Of a stretch of DNA of 5,402 nt, positions 4,987 to 5,402 are shown piece by piece. The notes under the pieces are model-generated. The model saw nothing but the letters and a program-made list of their open reading frames with translations, searched no databases and had not been told where the DNA came from. This DNA comes from Actinomycetes bacterium (GTDB lineage: Bacteria > Actinomycetota > Acidimicrobiia > Acidimicrobiales > UBA8190). The first letter of the stretch is position 1. Each line of letters begins with the position of its first letter. The stretch is taken from contig JAJYAB010000149.1 of assembly GCA_021779775.1 (NCBI GenBank), positions 1 to 5,402 of the forward strand, read 5' to 3'. Both the position numbers and the translations under genes were made by a program.

Positions 4987-5402
4987 TCACTCGCCGTCGG
5001 GCGGCGTGGCAGTAGTGGCGGGCGGCGCGGCGGTATCGGATGCTGCGTCGGCGCTCACCAGCATGGAGCCCTCGAGCACCTGCGACAGATCGAGGACCCT
5101 CACCTCCTCGTCGCGACCACGGGCCTTGACCGCATCGTCCAGCATGATCAGGCAGTAGGGGCAGGCGGTCGACACGACATCGGCACCGGTGGTCAGCGCC
5201 TCGTCTGTGCGCTCGAGATTGACCCGCTTGCCCAACGTCTCCTCCATCCACATGCGGGCCCCCCCGGCCCCGCAGCAGAAGCTCTTCTCGCGGCAGCGGT
5301 GCATCTCGACCTGCTCGACCCCGTCGATCGAGCCGAGGACGTTCCGGGGCTCGTCGAACACCCGGTTGTGGCGGCCAAGGTAGCAGGGGTCGTGGTACGT
5401 GA
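4987..5402 (-). CDS. HdrB/EtfD-like iron-sulfur protein, C-terminal part with CCG domain, cut by window edge
   Basis: The last 137 residues of a membrane-associated iron-sulfur oxidoreductase; its start lies beyond 5402. A full cysteine-rich CCG domain is visible with the pattern C-x35-CCG-x35-C-x2-C. It consists of HDPCYLGRHN, then CCGAGGARMWMEE, then ACPYCLIML; this is the motif that holds the noncubane 4Fe-4S site in heterodisulfide reductase HdrB and its relatives. The stretches HDPCYLGRHN, CCGAGGARMW and GKRVNLERTDEAL are typical of actinobacterial EtfD (Rv0338c-type) proteins, which pass electrons from electron-transfer flavoprotein to the quinone pool during fatty-acid oxidation. That assignment is by recall and needs the missing N-terminal 4Fe-4S and membrane domains to confirm. 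A low-complexity Ala/Thr/Pro tail (the final 20 or so residues, ending PPDGE) follows the domain. Other members of this family, such as glycolate oxidase GlcF or lactate-utilisation LutA, are less likely. Confidence 0.88.
   Translation of the reverse strand, partial: TYHDPCYLGRHNRVFDEPRNVLGSIDGVEQVEMHRCREKSFCCGAGGARMWMEETLGKRVNLERTDEALTTGADVVSTACPYCLIMLDDAVKARGRDEEVRVLDLSQVLEGSMLVSADAASDTAAPPATTATPPDGE

Noticed and set aside
4314..5015. 233-codon plus-strand frame overlapping the cNMP-binding gene
   Set aside because: It is out of frame with the clear cNMP-binding domain and runs through intergenic repeats; its product is Arg/Ala/Gly-rich with no domain.

Overview
This is a GC-rich window (roughly two thirds G+C by eye) whose genes look like those of a high-GC Gram-positive bacterium, most likely an actinobacterium. 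The evidence is a DnaK lacking the N-terminal-domain insert of diderm Hsp70s, a HAIR-like (HspR-type) element in the dnaK promoter, a GlnR-like box upstream of amt-glnK, two genes with leaderless-type starts, and an EtfD-like FeS protein. Placement in the Acidimicrobiia is possible, but I infer it only from overall look. I recognise no mobile element, CRISPR array, tRNA or rRNA.

Layout, left to right. (1) 1-1363, minus: the first 454 codons of dnaK, cut by the window edge. (2) 1364-1522: a divergent promoter region with an AT-rich island at about 1421-1465. It carries the predicted dnaK promoter, a HAIR-like operator and a 9-bp inverted repeat; a leader hairpin and a leaderless-type promoter for the next gene are also present. 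(3) 1523-2272, plus: gpmA, the 2,3-bisphosphoglycerate-dependent phosphoglycerate mutase. (4) 2273-2352: a short convergent gap with two GC-rich hairpins and a palindrome. (5) 4218-2353, minus: an amt-glnK operon, with the ammonium channel first and its PII partner 30 bp downstream. The channel resembles the branch that includes plant AMT2. (6) 4219-4512: a 294-bp divergent intergenic region. It holds a four-half-site GlnR-like box, a 7-bp-stem hairpin, direct repeats and a leaderless-type start for the gene to the right. (7) 4513-4932, plus: a stand-alone cyclic-nucleotide-binding-domain protein with no HTH domain. (8) 4933-4986: a short convergent gap with tandem 14-bp repeats that run over the preceding stop codon. 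(9) 4987-5402, minus: the C-terminal end of an EtfD/HdrB-like iron-sulfur protein with a complete CCG domain, cut by the window edge.

The genes are mostly housekeeping: protein folding, glycolysis, nitrogen uptake and its PII control, and electron transfer. Only amt and glnK form an evident functional unit. GlnK would block the Amt channel when nitrogen is plentiful, and the upstream box would link transcription to nitrogen status. I found no convincing undescribed multi-gene system; the most interesting signals are regulatory (the GlnR-like box and the dnaK operator architecture) and the type of ammonium channel.
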